DNA of 64,000 nt from Lysinibacillus louembei. Lineage in GTDB: Bacteria; Bacillota; Bacilli; Bacillales_A; Planococcaceae. Below are positions 7,909 to 17,140 of this stretch, piece after piece. Location: assembly GCF_033880585.1 (NCBI RefSeq), contig NZ_CP137624.1:786001-850000 (forward strand), written 5' to 3'. The notes below the pieces were generated by a model. That model saw only the letters and a list, made by a program, of their open reading frames with translations, was not told the origin of the DNA and did no database searches. Within the stretch, counting starts at the first letter, position 1; each line of letters starts with the position of its first letter. The translations under genes were made by a program, and so were the position numbers.

Positions 7909-9306
7909 CCGAACTGTTGCGGCAACAAATGCACGGAGCTGTTGAAAATGAGCTGGTACGAATAAATACTTCCGATAAATTTCTATTAGCCGCTCAAACA
8001 ACTCAAGCTGCTCTGTTGCCCATAATGACTTTAAAATATGACATACATGCTTTGAAGTCATTACAACAATTTCGGCATAGGGCCCTCTTTTCATCAAGTA
8101 GGATTCTTGCCATTTCACTAAAGATTGCCTCACATGCTGTGTGGAGCCATCGACAATACATGCAATCCCCCTTTGCACGCTAGCCTCAATTTTATGTAAT
8201 AAATCCTCATCCTGCACCTTATTTATGTATTGATAAATCTCTGTACATGATGCGATTTCATAATCCTTTAATAAGCTGATTACACGGTCAAACTGCTGTG
8301 TTTTAACAAGTGCCTCAATAACATAATAAAAAATGAATTCCCCACAATTTTTATTATACGCCTTCACAATCGTTTCAGGCTGTGGCGGAATAATTTTCAG
8401 TACTTCGTTATATTCCACCATCAATTCAACAATATGATTATTTAAACGATCCTCCTCGATTAAAAATAGCCCGTGCACTAATATTTGCTCAGCATCCTTA
8501 CGTGAGACTGCCTCCTCAAATAATATATAGGCAAGCAATGTCCGCTCCTTTTCCGTTAACGCCCACTCACCTTCAAGCCACATTGTCTCAAGCTTAGCGA
8601 TGCGCTTTCTTAGCTTTTGAAAATGTTTGGAGCCACTTGTAAAGTGGATAATGACATCGCTTAAATGCAGCATTTTTAATTCATAGGATAGCTCATTGCT
8701 CTTTGTAATATTATCGATGATTTGATGGATTATTGTTGCAATACGGTTTTTGGACATCGAGATGCTTGCTAGCGCTTTTTGTAATTGTAAAATAAGCAAT
8801 GCTGGGCTTTGTATATAGGCAATATCAACTTGCATAAATAAACTATATAGCTTTTTAGCATGTAGCTGACACCAAAAATCGCTGTCCTGTCTCCAAATTG
8901 GGTGAATTAGCCATTGGTTTGCAATTTTATAAACTGCTAAATATTGAATTTCCTGTTCAGGTAATGTTATTTCCATTCCAGTTAAAAATCTGAGCAGATT
9001 TTGTACTTCAATAGATTGGTGGAGTGCCATATATTGCAATAGCTGAGCATCATAATTGTGCTGCAATAAATCTTGTAGCACCTTTTTCACGCCTTGCTCA
9101 ACATTTGAAAAAGCTGCAATATCTTCAATACAGTAGCTTTTCACTAAAGCTAATGCCAGTTCATCGCTCACTAAAATTTGTTTTATTGGAAGAAGCTCAC
9201 CCCAAATGCTAGACGTTTCATTCGAAACTGTGGCAATTGCACGCATAAAGGGCTCCCCTATTTGCCCATGCGCTATGCTGTACAACTGCTCGTCTATTTG
9301 TAGCAT
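7894..9306 (-). CDS. Hypothetical protein, largely helical, 470 residues
   Basis: I do not recognise a family. ATG 9306 follows AAAGGAGGAAAG; the frame extends seven codons further upstream without a better site. The protein is rich in Leu, Ile, Gln and Glu, with long predicted helices and spaced aromatic and leucine residues. This is the look of an alpha-solenoid or helical-repeat scaffold rather than an enzyme. There is no signal peptide, transmembrane segment or metal-binding cluster. Cysteines are scattered. It is transcribed alone, convergent with the papain-like gene, and overlaps it by 15 bp. Confidence 0.75.
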   Translation of the reverse strand: MLQIDEQLYSIAHGQIGEPFMRAIATVSNETSSIWGELLPIKQILVSDELALALVKSYCIEDIAAFSNVEQGVKKVLQDLLQHNYDAQLLQYMALHQSIEVQNLLRFLTGMEITLPEQEIQYLAVYKIANQWLIHPIWRQDSDFWCQLHAKKLYSLFMQVDIAYIQSPALLILQLQKALASISMSKNRIATIIHQIIDNITKSNELSYELKMLHLSDVIIHFTSGSKHFQKLRKRIAKLETMWLEGEWALTEKERTLLAYILFEEAVSRKDAEQILVHGLFLIEEDRLNNHIVELMVEYNEVLKIIPPQPETIVKAYNKNCGEFIFYYVIEALVKTQQFDRVISLLKDYEIASCTEIYQYINKVQDEDLLHKIEASVQRGIACIVDGSTQHVRQSLVKWQESYLMKRGPYAEIVVMTSKHVCHILKSLWATEQLELFERLIEIYRKYLFVPAHFQQLRAFVAATVRSNDF

Positions 9307-9410
9307 ATGCTTTCCTCCTTTAATCACATCATTCTATTTCTACTATATCAAACAGATGGTAAGGTTGCTGTAGTTTTTTGTGCGAATTTGGGCTATCTAG
9401 TTAAAGCAAT

Positions 9411-9459
9411 AGTGACTGTTTGGAAGATAGCATATTACTCTACCTTCCAAACAGTCACT
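9411..9459. terminator. 16-bp perfect hairpin after the acetamidase gene
   Basis: AGTGACTGTTTGGAAG (9411-9426) pairs perfectly with 9444-9459 across a 17-nt loop. It begins 1 bp after the stop of the minus-strand amidase. The T-tract is poor, so it may act partly as an mRNA 3' stabiliser. Confidence 0.6.
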
Positions 9460-9460
9460 G

Positions 9461-10798
9461 CTAATCATATTGCTGTTTTACTGGTTTAAATATTTTTGCC
9501 TGCTTTAAAAGTGATTTTGGCACTTGGCAGGTAGCCGTCACAACGCCTGGTAAACGACCAACCTCAACTCCACCCGTTAACGTAATGCGGTTTTTCATTT
9601 CCTCAACAGATAAATCGAATAAAGCTGCCGCACGTTGGACTGCATTTTCTGTCGCGATATTTAAATCAGCTCCAGTGCCAACAACGGAAATCGGAAACGC
9701 TTCTTCTAGTTGCTTTAAGCCATATTCCTCAGCTAGCTCCCGTGCTAAGCGCTTTTCTTCTTTTGTAAATGGCTTCGCTGTATATGGCAAGTCATCCTCG
9801 TTCGGCAAAATGATAGGTCCATCAATCGCTACTTTCTTTAACACGCTTACTTGTAGCTGAACAATGCCTGACACATCTGTCGTATGCCCTGCAATTTCAC
9901 CATCGCCCTGCATTGCATGCATATCGCCAACATAAACGCCACCCCCATCTACCTTTACTGGGCAAATTATAGTAGCTCCTTGACGTACCCGATTAATATC
10001 CATATGCCCATCTGTTTTATGCTCTGCTAACTCCTCTGCCGTTACAATAAATTCATGCGGTGCACCAATTAACGCTACACCAAAGTCTCCTGCATTATGT
10101 GAATCTGGCATTGCCTTTGAAGGTACTGTACCTAGCTGCCCTAAAAACGGGCGCATTCTCGCTAGCACACCAACTAAATCAGCAGGAGCAAGGCTAACAA
10201 CAGGGTTTTGCTTTGAATTTTCAGGTATGCGCATATAGCTGTTCGCTTCAAGGGCAATTTTACGTGCCCCCTCCTTACCAACCGTCACACCTAGTTTCTC
10301 ATTATGATGAAATGCCATCGTATAACCGTTTGTAATGGCAAAAGGAGCGGTTTCTGTATCACAAATAGCACAGCGAATTGCCTGCTTTCCAATCCCTTGC
10401 ACCTTTGTTTGTGGATGCAATTTACCACAGCCTGGGCATTTTACTTTGATAAACGGGTCACCGATAAAACGATCGGACAATGCTTCATCTGTACCTGATG
10501 CAGTCGCAATGGATGTTACTTGAATTGATTTAATTTTAATGACAAGTGCATCCCCAACTTCAGCACCCTCTATGTATACTGGTTTTGTTACTTCATGTCC
10601 GCCTCGTATTTCAGGTGTTAGCATTGGTCCCCAGCAGCCTGGCGCTGTGTTTGCAATGATTGTACCGCCATCTCGTAACGGACCAAGCATCGGCTTATTT
10701 GGATCTAATACACCATTCGTAAACTCATTCACAAAAATCGTTTCTACCGCTTTAATTGCTTCGCCTTGCTCTTGTTCGAGTGGTTGTTCATTCGTCAT
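9461..10798 (-). CDS. Acetamidase/formamidase family protein (FmdA/AmdA) with zinc-ribbon insert
   Basis: This 445-residue cytosolic amidase would hydrolyse formamide, acetamide or related short amides to ammonia and an acid. Family blocks seen are GPLRDGGTIIANTAPGCWGPM, a metal-site-like GDMHAMQGDGEIAGH and the C-terminal TGGVEVGRLPGVVTATCQVP region. Unusually, about residues 120-150 contain CPGC and CAIC pairs 20 residues apart, a zinc-ribbon-like insert that could bind a structural metal. ATG 10798 is preferred because GGTGG lies at good spacing; ATG 10810 abuts the AAGGG site. The gene is monocistronic with no adjacent urea or amide transporter. Confidence 0.85.
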   Translation of the reverse strand: MTNEQPLEQEQGEAIKAVETIFVNEFTNGVLDPNKPMLGPLRDGGTIIANTAPGCWGPMLTPEIRGGHEVTKPVYIEGAEVGDALVIKIKSIQVTSIATASGTDEALSDRFIGDPFIKVKCPGCGKLHPQTKVQGIGKQAIRCAICDTETAPFAITNGYTMAFHHNEKLGVTVGKEGARKIALEANSYMRIPENSKQNPVVSLAPADLVGVLARMRPFLGQLGTVPSKAMPDSHNAGDFGVALIGAPHEFIVTAEELAEHKTDGHMDINRVRQGATIICPVKVDGGGVYVGDMHAMQGDGEIAGHTTDVSGIVQLQVSVLKKVAIDGPIILPNEDDLPYTAKPFTKEEKRLARELAEEYGLKQLEEAFPISVVGTGADLNIATENAVQRAAALFDLSVEEMKNRITLTGGVEVGRLPGVVTATCQVPKSLLKQAKIFKPVKQQYD

Positions 10799-10983
10799 TA
10801 AAGCCACCATCCCTTTCTATACTTTATATTACTAGTTTAACGAGTGGAAAATTATAGTACAAGCATTTATGCATTTTTCAAAGAATATTCTGTCAATTGT
10901 AGTAGTAATGACACTAAAAATTCACATCCCTTTCACTATCCCCTATACTAAAAAGGAATAGTAATGATGAGAGAGGTGCTTGT

Positions 10984-11676
10984 ATGGAACAGCCATGCAT
11001 TTTAATTATAGATGATGAGGCAGACTTACGAAATTTACTAATAACTACTCTACAAAAGGAGGGCTTTTCAAACATTGTCAGCGCAGGCTCTGTTGCAGAA
11101 GGCTGGGACATGTTTCAGCAGCATGCTCCAAATATCGCATTAGTCGACATCATGCTACCTGATGGAGAGGGCTATGATTTATGTAAAAAAGTACGCGAAG
11201 TATCTCATATACCCATTTTATTTTTATCAGCAAAATCAGATGAAATTGATAAATTGCTCGGGCTTGCTATTGGTGGCGATGATTATATTACAAAGCCATT
11301 TAGTCCAAAGGAGGTTGCTTATCGCGTAAAAGCGCAGCTACGTCGCGCTGGCTATCACACACAGCCTGAAGCACTCACTACACAGGTTGGTCCGTTTTCG
11401 ATTAATGAGGATGCAACAGAGGTATATAAGGCGGGCACAGCACTCGATTTAACAGCAAAGGAAGTTGGCTTAATGGCGTGCTTTTTGCGCAATCCAAATC
11501 GCATTTTAAGCAAGGAAACATTGTTTCAGCAAGTATGGGGAGAGGATTTTTTCGGTGCAGATAATACATTGATGGTGCATATTCGTCGTCTACGTGAAAA
11601 GGTTGAGGACAATCCTTCTAACCCTATTTATATTACAACAGTTAAAGGCTTAGGCTATCGCTTCGTAGCGAAATAA
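10984..11676 (+). CDS. Response regulator, OmpR/PhoB family
   Basis: The 230-residue protein has a receiver domain (1-115) with IDDEADLR acidic residues, phospho-acceptor Asp in ALVDIMLPDGEG, the switch Ser in FLSAKSD and the invariant Lys in ITKPFSPKE. The C-terminal winged helix (135-230) contains DLTAKEVGLMACFL, the recognition segment DNTLMVHIRRLREK and TTVKGLGYRF. It would bind DNA as a phosphorylated dimer. It is followed 10 bp later by its histidine kinase. The convergent Bce-type ABC operon nearby is a plausible target, but no operator is identified. Confidence 0.93.
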   Translation: MEQPCILIIDDEADLRNLLITTLQKEGFSNIVSAGSVAEGWDMFQQHAPNIALVDIMLPDGEGYDLCKKVREVSHIPILFLSAKSDEIDKLLGLAIGGDDYITKPFSPKEVAYRVKAQLRRAGYHTQPEALTTQVGPFSINEDATEVYKAGTALDLTAKEVGLMACFLRNPNRILSKETLFQQVWGEDFFGADNTLMVHIRRLREKVEDNPSNPIYITTVKGLGYRFVAK

Positions 11677-11686
11677 GGAGGGAGGC

Positions 11687-13063
11687 ATGATGAGATGGAA
11701 GCTAACAGGCCGCTTTTTAATGGCCATACTTTGCACAGTGTTTTGTGTTATTTTAGTAAATGCCATCATTGCACTTGTGTTCTATGCGTACTATAGCTCT
11801 GGTGAGGAGCATCCTGCCTCTGCAACTGATTTCACGCGCACACTTGCACGTTATATTACAGAGGTAGATGGAGAGCCCGTTATTTCAGATAAAGGGATTG
11901 CTGCATTGGAAGAACGCAATGCATGGCTACAATTTTTAGATGACAATGGTAATGTTATTGGCAATGCACTTGCACCCGCCACCGCGCCTGTGCATTACAC
12001 ACCAGTGGAATTAGTCCATGCTTATAAATACCGCGATGAAAATCAGGTTTCTACATTTGTGGCAGAACACAATGACATCATGTATTTAGTCGGTATTCAA
12101 GACCGCAATCTATCGAAAATTGTTATCACTTCCAACACAAGCTCAATCACGCAATTTACTGCACAGCTTGCGCTTATTATGATTATCGTCGATTTACTTA
12201 TTGCCATCATTATCGGCTTTATTTTCAGCTCCTTTTTAACGAAGCCGATTTACCGAATGATAGAGCGCATTCGCATGCTGAAAAACCGCAACTTTGCAGT
12301 TGACTCAAAGCATAGCAGAGGGCTTTATCGTTCCATTTTCCACAATTTAGATGACGTCGCTGAAAGCTTAAAATTGCAGGAGGAGGAGCGACGCAAGCTG
12401 GAGCAAATGCGCAACGAATGGGTTAGCAATGTTTCTCATGATATGAAAACACCACTTGCTGCCATTCAAGGCTATGCGGAGCTACTGCAAAGCAATATTT
12501 CTACATCAGAACAGACAGAATATGCGGAAATTATTGAGAAAAAGTCCGTTTATATGCGAGAATTGCTCGATGATTTCACATTAACAATGCGTCTGCGCCA
12601 ACAGGAAATGCCTTTACAGCTTGTTGACACAAATATTGTTTCATTTGTACGTGAGCTTGTTATCGATGTGCTAAATGATGCGACATTTGGCGAGCGCAAC
12701 ATTACATTCAATGCATCAATCGACAAGCTAACAAAATGTATTGATACGCATTTAATGAAACGGGCATTGCTCAATTTTATTTATAACGCACTCGTGCATA
12801 ATGAAGAAGAGGTTATTCTGAAGGTTTCTGTGGAGGAAGTAGGCGGAACCGCCGTTATTCACATTCGGGATAATGGTAAAGGTATTACAAAGGCAGACTT
12901 ACCGCAAGTATTCGAACGCTATTATCGAGGAACGAACACAGAAAATATTAAAGGGACTGGACTTGGTATGGCGATTGCCCGTGATGTCATTCAAGCACAC
13001 GGTGGTGAGGTAGAATTAATGAGCGAGCTTGGCATTGGAACAAGCGTTATCATTCAGCTGTAA
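11687..13063 (+). CDS. Sensor histidine kinase
   Basis: The 458-residue membrane kinase has two transmembrane segments (about 10-33 and 157-182) around an extracytoplasmic loop of about 120 residues. A HAMP-like linker follows, then a dimerisation domain with VSNVSHDMKTPLAAIQGYAE carrying the phospho-His, and an ATPase domain with N-box NALVHNEEE, DNGKGI and GTGLGMAIA. The size of the loop argues against a BceS-type intramembrane sensor, which lacks one, so a direct extracellular ligand is likelier. GGAGGG precedes ATG 11687. Its 3' end overlaps the transposase frame on the other strand. Confidence 0.93.
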   Translation: MMRWKLTGRFLMAILCTVFCVILVNAIIALVFYAYYSSGEEHPASATDFTRTLARYITEVDGEPVISDKGIAALEERNAWLQFLDDNGNVIGNALAPATAPVHYTPVELVHAYKYRDENQVSTFVAEHNDIMYLVGIQDRNLSKIVITSNTSSITQFTAQLALIMIIVDLLIAIIIGFIFSSFLTKPIYRMIERIRMLKNRNFAVDSKHSRGLYRSIFHNLDDVAESLKLQEEERRKLEQMRNEWVSNVSHDMKTPLAAIQGYAELLQSNISTSEQTEYAEIIEKKSVYMRELLDDFTLTMRLRQQEMPLQLVDTNIVSFVRELVIDVLNDATFGERNITFNASIDKLTKCIDTHLMKRALLNFIYNALVHNEEEVILKVSVEEVGGTAVIHIRDNGKGITKADLPQVFERYYRGTNTENIKGTGLGMAIARDVIQAHGGEVELMSELGIGTSVIIQL

Positions 13064-14738
13064 CAAATAAAGAGGCTGGGACATAAATAGTTCTAGTCCA
13101 TACAAAAAATCGAAATCGCATCAGGTGATTTCGATTTTTTGATGTGTGAAAGGAAGAACTGGAAGAAGATTTCCTCTTCCACCTATACTTTCGTAGATTC
13201 ACGGCCATCAAAGCGAAGCCGATTTCGTTTTCCACCTTCGATTGACCACGAACCGAAAAGCGAGTAAAACCTAAATTAGCCTTCAGACAGCCAAAAACTG
13301 GTTCTACATCTACTTTTCGTTGACGGTAGAGAGTTCCTGCTTTGGCTTCTGAAAGCTTTGTACGTACATATGCTTTTTGTTGTTCCCAGTTTTCATTTAC
13401 CTTGATTTTCCGTGACTTGCCTTCTTGGGCTTTCGTACATTTCTCTCGAAATGGACAACCGGTACAGTCTTCGCATTCATAGATACGAAACGTTCGTTGG
13501 AATCCTTCTTTGTCTTCTTGTGTTGACTCATAGCGGAACGTTACTTTTTGCTGGTATGGACAGATATAGGTATCCAACTCTTCATCATACATCCAGTTAC
13601 TTGTTCGGAAGGGGTCTTGTTGGTATTTTTTGCTTTGCTCTTTTCGATAATGCGTATAGGGAATCACAGGTTCACACTTTCGGTTGTTTCGTACATCTTC
13701 ATAGTTTGGCTCACTACCATAGCCGGCATCGGCTACGATATGTTGTGGCAATTGAAAATAGCGTCTCTCGATTTCATCCAAGAAGGGAATCAACGTTTTC
13801 GTATCCGTTGGATTCGCATAAATGCCATAAGCCAATGTGTACTGTCCCTCTGTCGCAATTTGTAAATTGTAGCCCGCTTTTAATTGGCCATTTTGCATGT
13901 AGTCATCCTTCATGCGCATAAAAGTTGCATCAGGGTCTGTTTTGGCATAGCTATTCCGTTTGCCGAAAATCGCAAAATCTCGTTCATATTTCTGTTTGCG
14001 GGTGATCCACTCGTTTACTTGCTTCCATTGTTGTTTCGGTGTTTTTCGTTCACTTCGTAGCTGCTTTCGCTCTTGTGCCTTTTCGGATTGCTCGATTCTT
14101 TCTGTATAGTCGGCTACGACTTCTTCTAATTTTTCTGCCACCTGCTTTAATTCAGTGATGGACAGCTGCGTTTCCACTTCTTGTTCGATGGCTGGTATAA
14201 TTTGTTGTTGCAGTAATTCCTCATACAGCTGGTTTGATTTTTCCACCAAACTCGCTTCATATTTTTCAATCGAACGTTTCCACACAAAGGTGAATTTGTT
14301 CGCAGTTGCTTCGATTTTCGTGCCGTCAATAAAAATGGCTTCTTGCGCAATCAGGTCCTCCTTCACCAGTTGACAACGGAATTGCACGAAACATTGACGA
14401 AGCAATTCCTTTGTCAATGGGTGAACACGGAAACGATTGATGGTACGGTAACTTGGTTGATAGCCTTGCGCAAGCCACATCATACGAAGGCTATCTTTCG
14501 TCAGGTCTTCAATTCGGCGACCAGAGAACGCTGATTGGGTATAGCCACATAAAATGAGCTTGAGCATCATACGTGGGTGATAGGCTGGACAGCCGGTTTG
14601 TTGCAGAAAAGGAGCGAAAGCTTCTGTGGGGATACTTTCCACTAATTGATGAATAGAGAAGGCGATATCGTGTTCTTGTAATTTTATTTCAACATCCAGC
14701 GGTAAAACTAATTGATTCATGTTATAATCTTTAAACAT
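13050..14738 (-). CDS. IS1182-family transposase
   Basis: This 562-residue DDE transposase has an N-terminal DUF772-type domain (AYHPRMMLKLILCGY, YRTINRFR). DDE residues are seen as FIDGTKIEA, VADAGYGSE and KVDVEPVFG. A cysteine cluster (CEDCTGCPFREKC) lies between the second D and the E. The start at ATG 14738 follows AAGGATC. The reading frame has no stop inside the element: it passes the terminal hairpin and the left inverted repeat and ends at a TGA 17-19 bp out in the flanking kinase gene. Length and all three catalytic residues look intact. Confidence 0.93.
   Translation of the reverse strand: MFKDYNMNQLVLPLDVEIKLQEHDIAFSIHQLVESIPTEAFAPFLQQTGCPAYHPRMMLKLILCGYTQSAFSGRRIEDLTKDSLRMMWLAQGYQPSYRTINRFRVHPLTKELLRQCFVQFRCQLVKEDLIAQEAIFIDGTKIEATANKFTFVWKRSIEKYEASLVEKSNQLYEELLQQQIIPAIEQEVETQLSITELKQVAEKLEEVVADYTERIEQSEKAQERKQLRSERKTPKQQWKQVNEWITRKQKYERDFAIFGKRNSYAKTDPDATFMRMKDDYMQNGQLKAGYNLQIATEGQYTLAYGIYANPTDTKTLIPFLDEIERRYFQLPQHIVADAGYGSEPNYEDVRNNRKCEPVIPYTHYRKEQSKKYQQDPFRTSNWMYDEELDTYICPYQQKVTFRYESTQEDKEGFQRTFRIYECEDCTGCPFREKCTKAQEGKSRKIKVNENWEQQKAYVRTKLSEAKAGTLYRQRKVDVEPVFGCLKANLGFTRFSVRGQSKVENEIGFALMAVNLRKYRWKRKSSSSSSFHTSKNRNHLMRFRFFVWTRTIYVPASLFVTAE
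13104..13140. terminator. Hairpin inside the left IS end
   Basis: AAAAAATCGAAATC pairs perfectly with GATTTCGATTTTTT across a 9-nt loop. Having A-tract and T-tract on both sides, it can end transcription of the kinase from the left and of the transposase from the right. It lies within the transposase reading frame. Confidence 0.75.
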
Positions 14739-14818
14739 AAGGATCCTTCTTTCTGTATAATTTGGTTATGGTGACTTAATTTTATCAGAAGTGATCCTTA
14801 TTTTTTATGAAAAAATTG

Positions 14819-14861
14819 AAAGCCGGTGAAATTTTACTGATGGTAAAATTTCACCGGCTTT
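14819..14861. terminator. Hairpin inside the right IS end (upstream of the transposase)
   Basis: A perfect 19-bp stem with a 5-nt loop (AAAGCCGGTGAAATTTTAC and its complement) is followed by T-runs. It lies between the right terminal repeat and the transposase promoter, where it would block incoming read-through transcription from the minus-strand genes to the right. Confidence 0.75.
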
Positions 14862-14915
14862 TTAATTTAGAGGTGGGTTTTGTCCCAGCCTCTTTTCATA
14901 TTTCTAGGAGAAGCA

Positions 14916-15284
14916 TTAGTTTTGAGCTACTAACTGCTCCTTCACCTTGTCAGGCAATTCCTCATACGACACTTCATCGTATGATGTCACTTCATTACCT
15001 TTCTTCACATAAAGCTTCAAATACGCATCATGGCGCAAATTTTTACCTGCCGAAAACTGTACATCAACTGCCTCACCATTTTCCTTATAAGCAGGCTGCT
15101 TATACCAATACATCGCCATTACTTCACCATTTGATGTCGTGAATTTTTCTATCTCCCCATCCTCTGTAATTTGTACATATACAGAGTCTTTTCCTAAACG
15201 ATTAAAATCGACTGTTGCTACAATAACAAGTGCCGCAATAACTAAAACAACTAGCGCTGTTAGTCCAATAAATACTTTTTTCAT
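14916..15284 (-). CDS. YxeA-like (DUF1093) membrane-anchored protein
   Basis: This 122-residue protein has one N-terminal hydrophobic segment (residues 3-27) and a small exported domain with GKDSVYVQITEDGE, MYWYKQPAYKENGE and HDAYLKLYVKKGNEVTSYDEV, the pattern of the YxeA family. That family commonly lies with Bce-type ABC transporters, as here. It starts 4 bp inside the permease stop region, so translation is coupled. Function is unknown; an accessory role in peptide-antibiotic response is inferred from position. Confidence 0.82.
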   Translation of the reverse strand: MKKVFIGLTALVVLVIAALVIVATVDFNRLGKDSVYVQITEDGEIEKFTTSNGEVMAMYWYKQPAYKENGEAVDVQFSAGKNLRHDAYLKLYVKKGNEVTSYDEVSYEELPDKVKEQLVAQN

Positions 15285-17140
15285 TTTCTATGCCCCCATT
15301 GTAAATTGTGTGAGAATTGTGTGTGTGCCAGGCACCCAATCACTGAATAAATCCCTACATAAACCGCCATCCATATGATGACAGGCACTGTAATGTTTGC
15401 ACTCATCAAGCCCGAAAACGCACTAAGTGCAAAGGCACTATGCATAATGCCCATGATTAACGGTGCTGTAAAAATAAAGCCAATTTGTACACGTACCGTT
15501 TTTTTCATTTCTTTATGACCTACACCAATTTTATGCAAAATTTCATATTTGCCACGGTCCTCTTCAGCTTCCGTCATAATTTTGAAGTAAATAATACTAC
15601 CCGTTGCTACTAAGAAAACTAAGCCTAAAAAGCTACCAACAAATAATAACGAGCCTAAGCTTTCAATTGATGCTTTATAGGTTGCTGGAAAGCTTGATAA
15701 ATACGTCTCATCCCCTAGCTGCTGTTGTAGCTTGTTAGAGGCTGCAATTTGCTTTTTTTCATTGTCCATCGCAACTACCTGGTAAGCATTTGCTTCAATG
15801 TCTAATGCCTGATAATCTTCTGTTGAAACAACGACGACTTGCGCAATGACATTGGCATTCAAAACGCTTTCTACTCGAAAATCTTTCACCTTTATCGTTA
15901 CGCCTCCAACAGTGAATTGTTGTCCAGTGTAATCCGTTGAAAAGCGTTCATCATAATAGGGATCTAGCATTATTGCCTCACCGCTTTGCACAGCTAACTG
16001 CTCACGTTGTTGTAACTTTGCAAGCATGTTATACGTGTCATTATCAATAAATGTGTAATTGTAAATGCGCTCATCACTGTTTAGCTCCGTTTGCTTTGCA
16101 TAAATCGTTTCATTGTACAAAATATCCTGTGATGGAATGTCAGCTACCTCACCTTTCCACATAAATGTGTTTGGCAAATAATGATGCGTTTGTGTTCCTG
16201 CATTATAATACATCCCATATACTGCCCCACCAGCAGTAATTGTCGTCGCACTTAACACAGCGATTGTTGTCAATGTTTTTGAATTGGCACGAATGCGGTA
16301 TAAAATTTGTGAAACGCTTAATAAATTGAGCCCACGCCATGCCCAGCGCTCATTGTTTTTTAGCTTTGTTAGTACAAATACTAAGGCGCTATGAAATAAT
16401 AAATAAGTACCTGTAACAGTTGATAAAACAATAATAATTGGTGTTGATATACCGAGCATCGCCCACATTTTTGATGTCATTAAATCTTGAAGTGCTAACC
16501 AGTAACCGAATACTAGGAAGACAATCCCTGCAACTGTTGCCGCCCATTTCGCTCTAGGTAAGTTTTCCCCTTTTTTCTCCGCATGGAACAATTCAATCAG
16601 TTTAAATTGATAAATTACACGGTAGCCTTGCAATGATGTAAATAAGAAGACAACCATAAAAACAATTGTCGTATTGAGCACGGCTGCACCTGATAGTGTG
16701 AAGCTCGCTACTGCATCAAGCCCCATCAAACGTACCAATATTGTCAACAAGCCCTTTGATAATAGAAAGCCAAGCACAATTCCGATAACAAGTGATAAAA
16801 TACCAAGCACGATATTTTCGAAAAATAATAAAAAGCCAATTTGCTTTTTACGTACACCTAGAAGCGAATACAGCCCGACTTCCTTTTTACGCTTTTTAAT
16901 AAAAAATGAATTGGCATAAATAATAAACAGTGCTACGAAAATTAATAGCACGACAGAGGAAGCACTCATAATGCCCTGCACCTTCATTGAAGAATCTGCT
17001 AATGCGCTAATATCATCGCTATATTTCAATGTCACGAACGTGAAATAAATGACGATGCTAAACAGCACAGCACCGAAATACAGCGCATAGTTCTTCATAT
17101 TACGACGCATATTTTTCAATGCTAAATCAAATAACGTCAT
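15281..17140 (-). CDS. FtsX-like ABC permease, BceB type
   Basis: This 619-residue membrane protein shows the BceB layout: helix 1 near residues 15-38, a helix pair and FtsX core (KKRKKEVGLYSLLGVRKKQIG), further helices, a large extracytoplasmic domain of about 200 residues (roughly 300-510) and a C-terminal FtsX core with three helices. Such permeases with their ATPase detoxify or sense peptide antibiotics acting on lipid II. It overlaps the ATPase gene by 14 bp. The 3' end contains a GTGTGTGCCAGGCAC motif also found at the end of the DUF418 gene. Confidence 0.88.
   Translation of the reverse strand: MTLFDLALKNMRRNMKNYALYFGAVLFSIVIYFTFVTLKYSDDISALADSSMKVQGIMSASSVVLLIFVALFIIYANSFFIKKRKKEVGLYSLLGVRKKQIGFLLFFENIVLGILSLVIGIVLGFLLSKGLLTILVRLMGLDAVASFTLSGAAVLNTTIVFMVVFLFTSLQGYRVIYQFKLIELFHAEKKGENLPRAKWAATVAGIVFLVFGYWLALQDLMTSKMWAMLGISTPIIIVLSTVTGTYLLFHSALVFVLTKLKNNERWAWRGLNLLSVSQILYRIRANSKTLTTIAVLSATTITAGGAVYGMYYNAGTQTHHYLPNTFMWKGEVADIPSQDILYNETIYAKQTELNSDERIYNYTFIDNDTYNMLAKLQQREQLAVQSGEAIMLDPYYDERFSTDYTGQQFTVGGVTIKVKDFRVESVLNANVIAQVVVVSTEDYQALDIEANAYQVVAMDNEKKQIAASNKLQQQLGDETYLSSFPATYKASIESLGSLLFVGSFLGLVFLVATGSIIYFKIMTEAEEDRGKYEILHKIGVGHKEMKKTVRVQIGFIFTAPLIMGIMHSAFALSAFSGLMSANITVPVIIWMAVYVGIYSVIGCLAHTQFSHNLQWGHRK
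15320..15335. repeat. GTGTGTGCCAGGCAC motif, copy 1 (in BceB 3' end)
   Basis: The core GTGCCAGGCAC preceded by GT-rich sequence lies within the last codons of the permease. A reverse-orientation copy with the same GT-rich flank is at 21176-21190. The palindromic core and its placement at a gene end suggest a small dispersed repeat. Confidence 0.4.

Larger units (their letters stand above)
13069..14895 (-). mobile_element. Insertion sequence of the IS1182 family, about 1.83 kb
   Basis: The element is bounded by 15-bp perfect inverted repeats, AAAGAGGCTGGGACA at 13069-13083 and its complement at 14881-14895. It carries a single transposase and a strong hairpin inside each end. It landed 5 bp after the kinase stop codon, between convergent operons, so no gene is disrupted. 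I see no clear target duplication. Confidence 0.85.

Noticed and set aside
13412..13921. Long plus-strand frames of 169 and 105 codons
   Set aside because: They are antisense to the transposase, lack ribosome sites and show cysteine-rich random composition.
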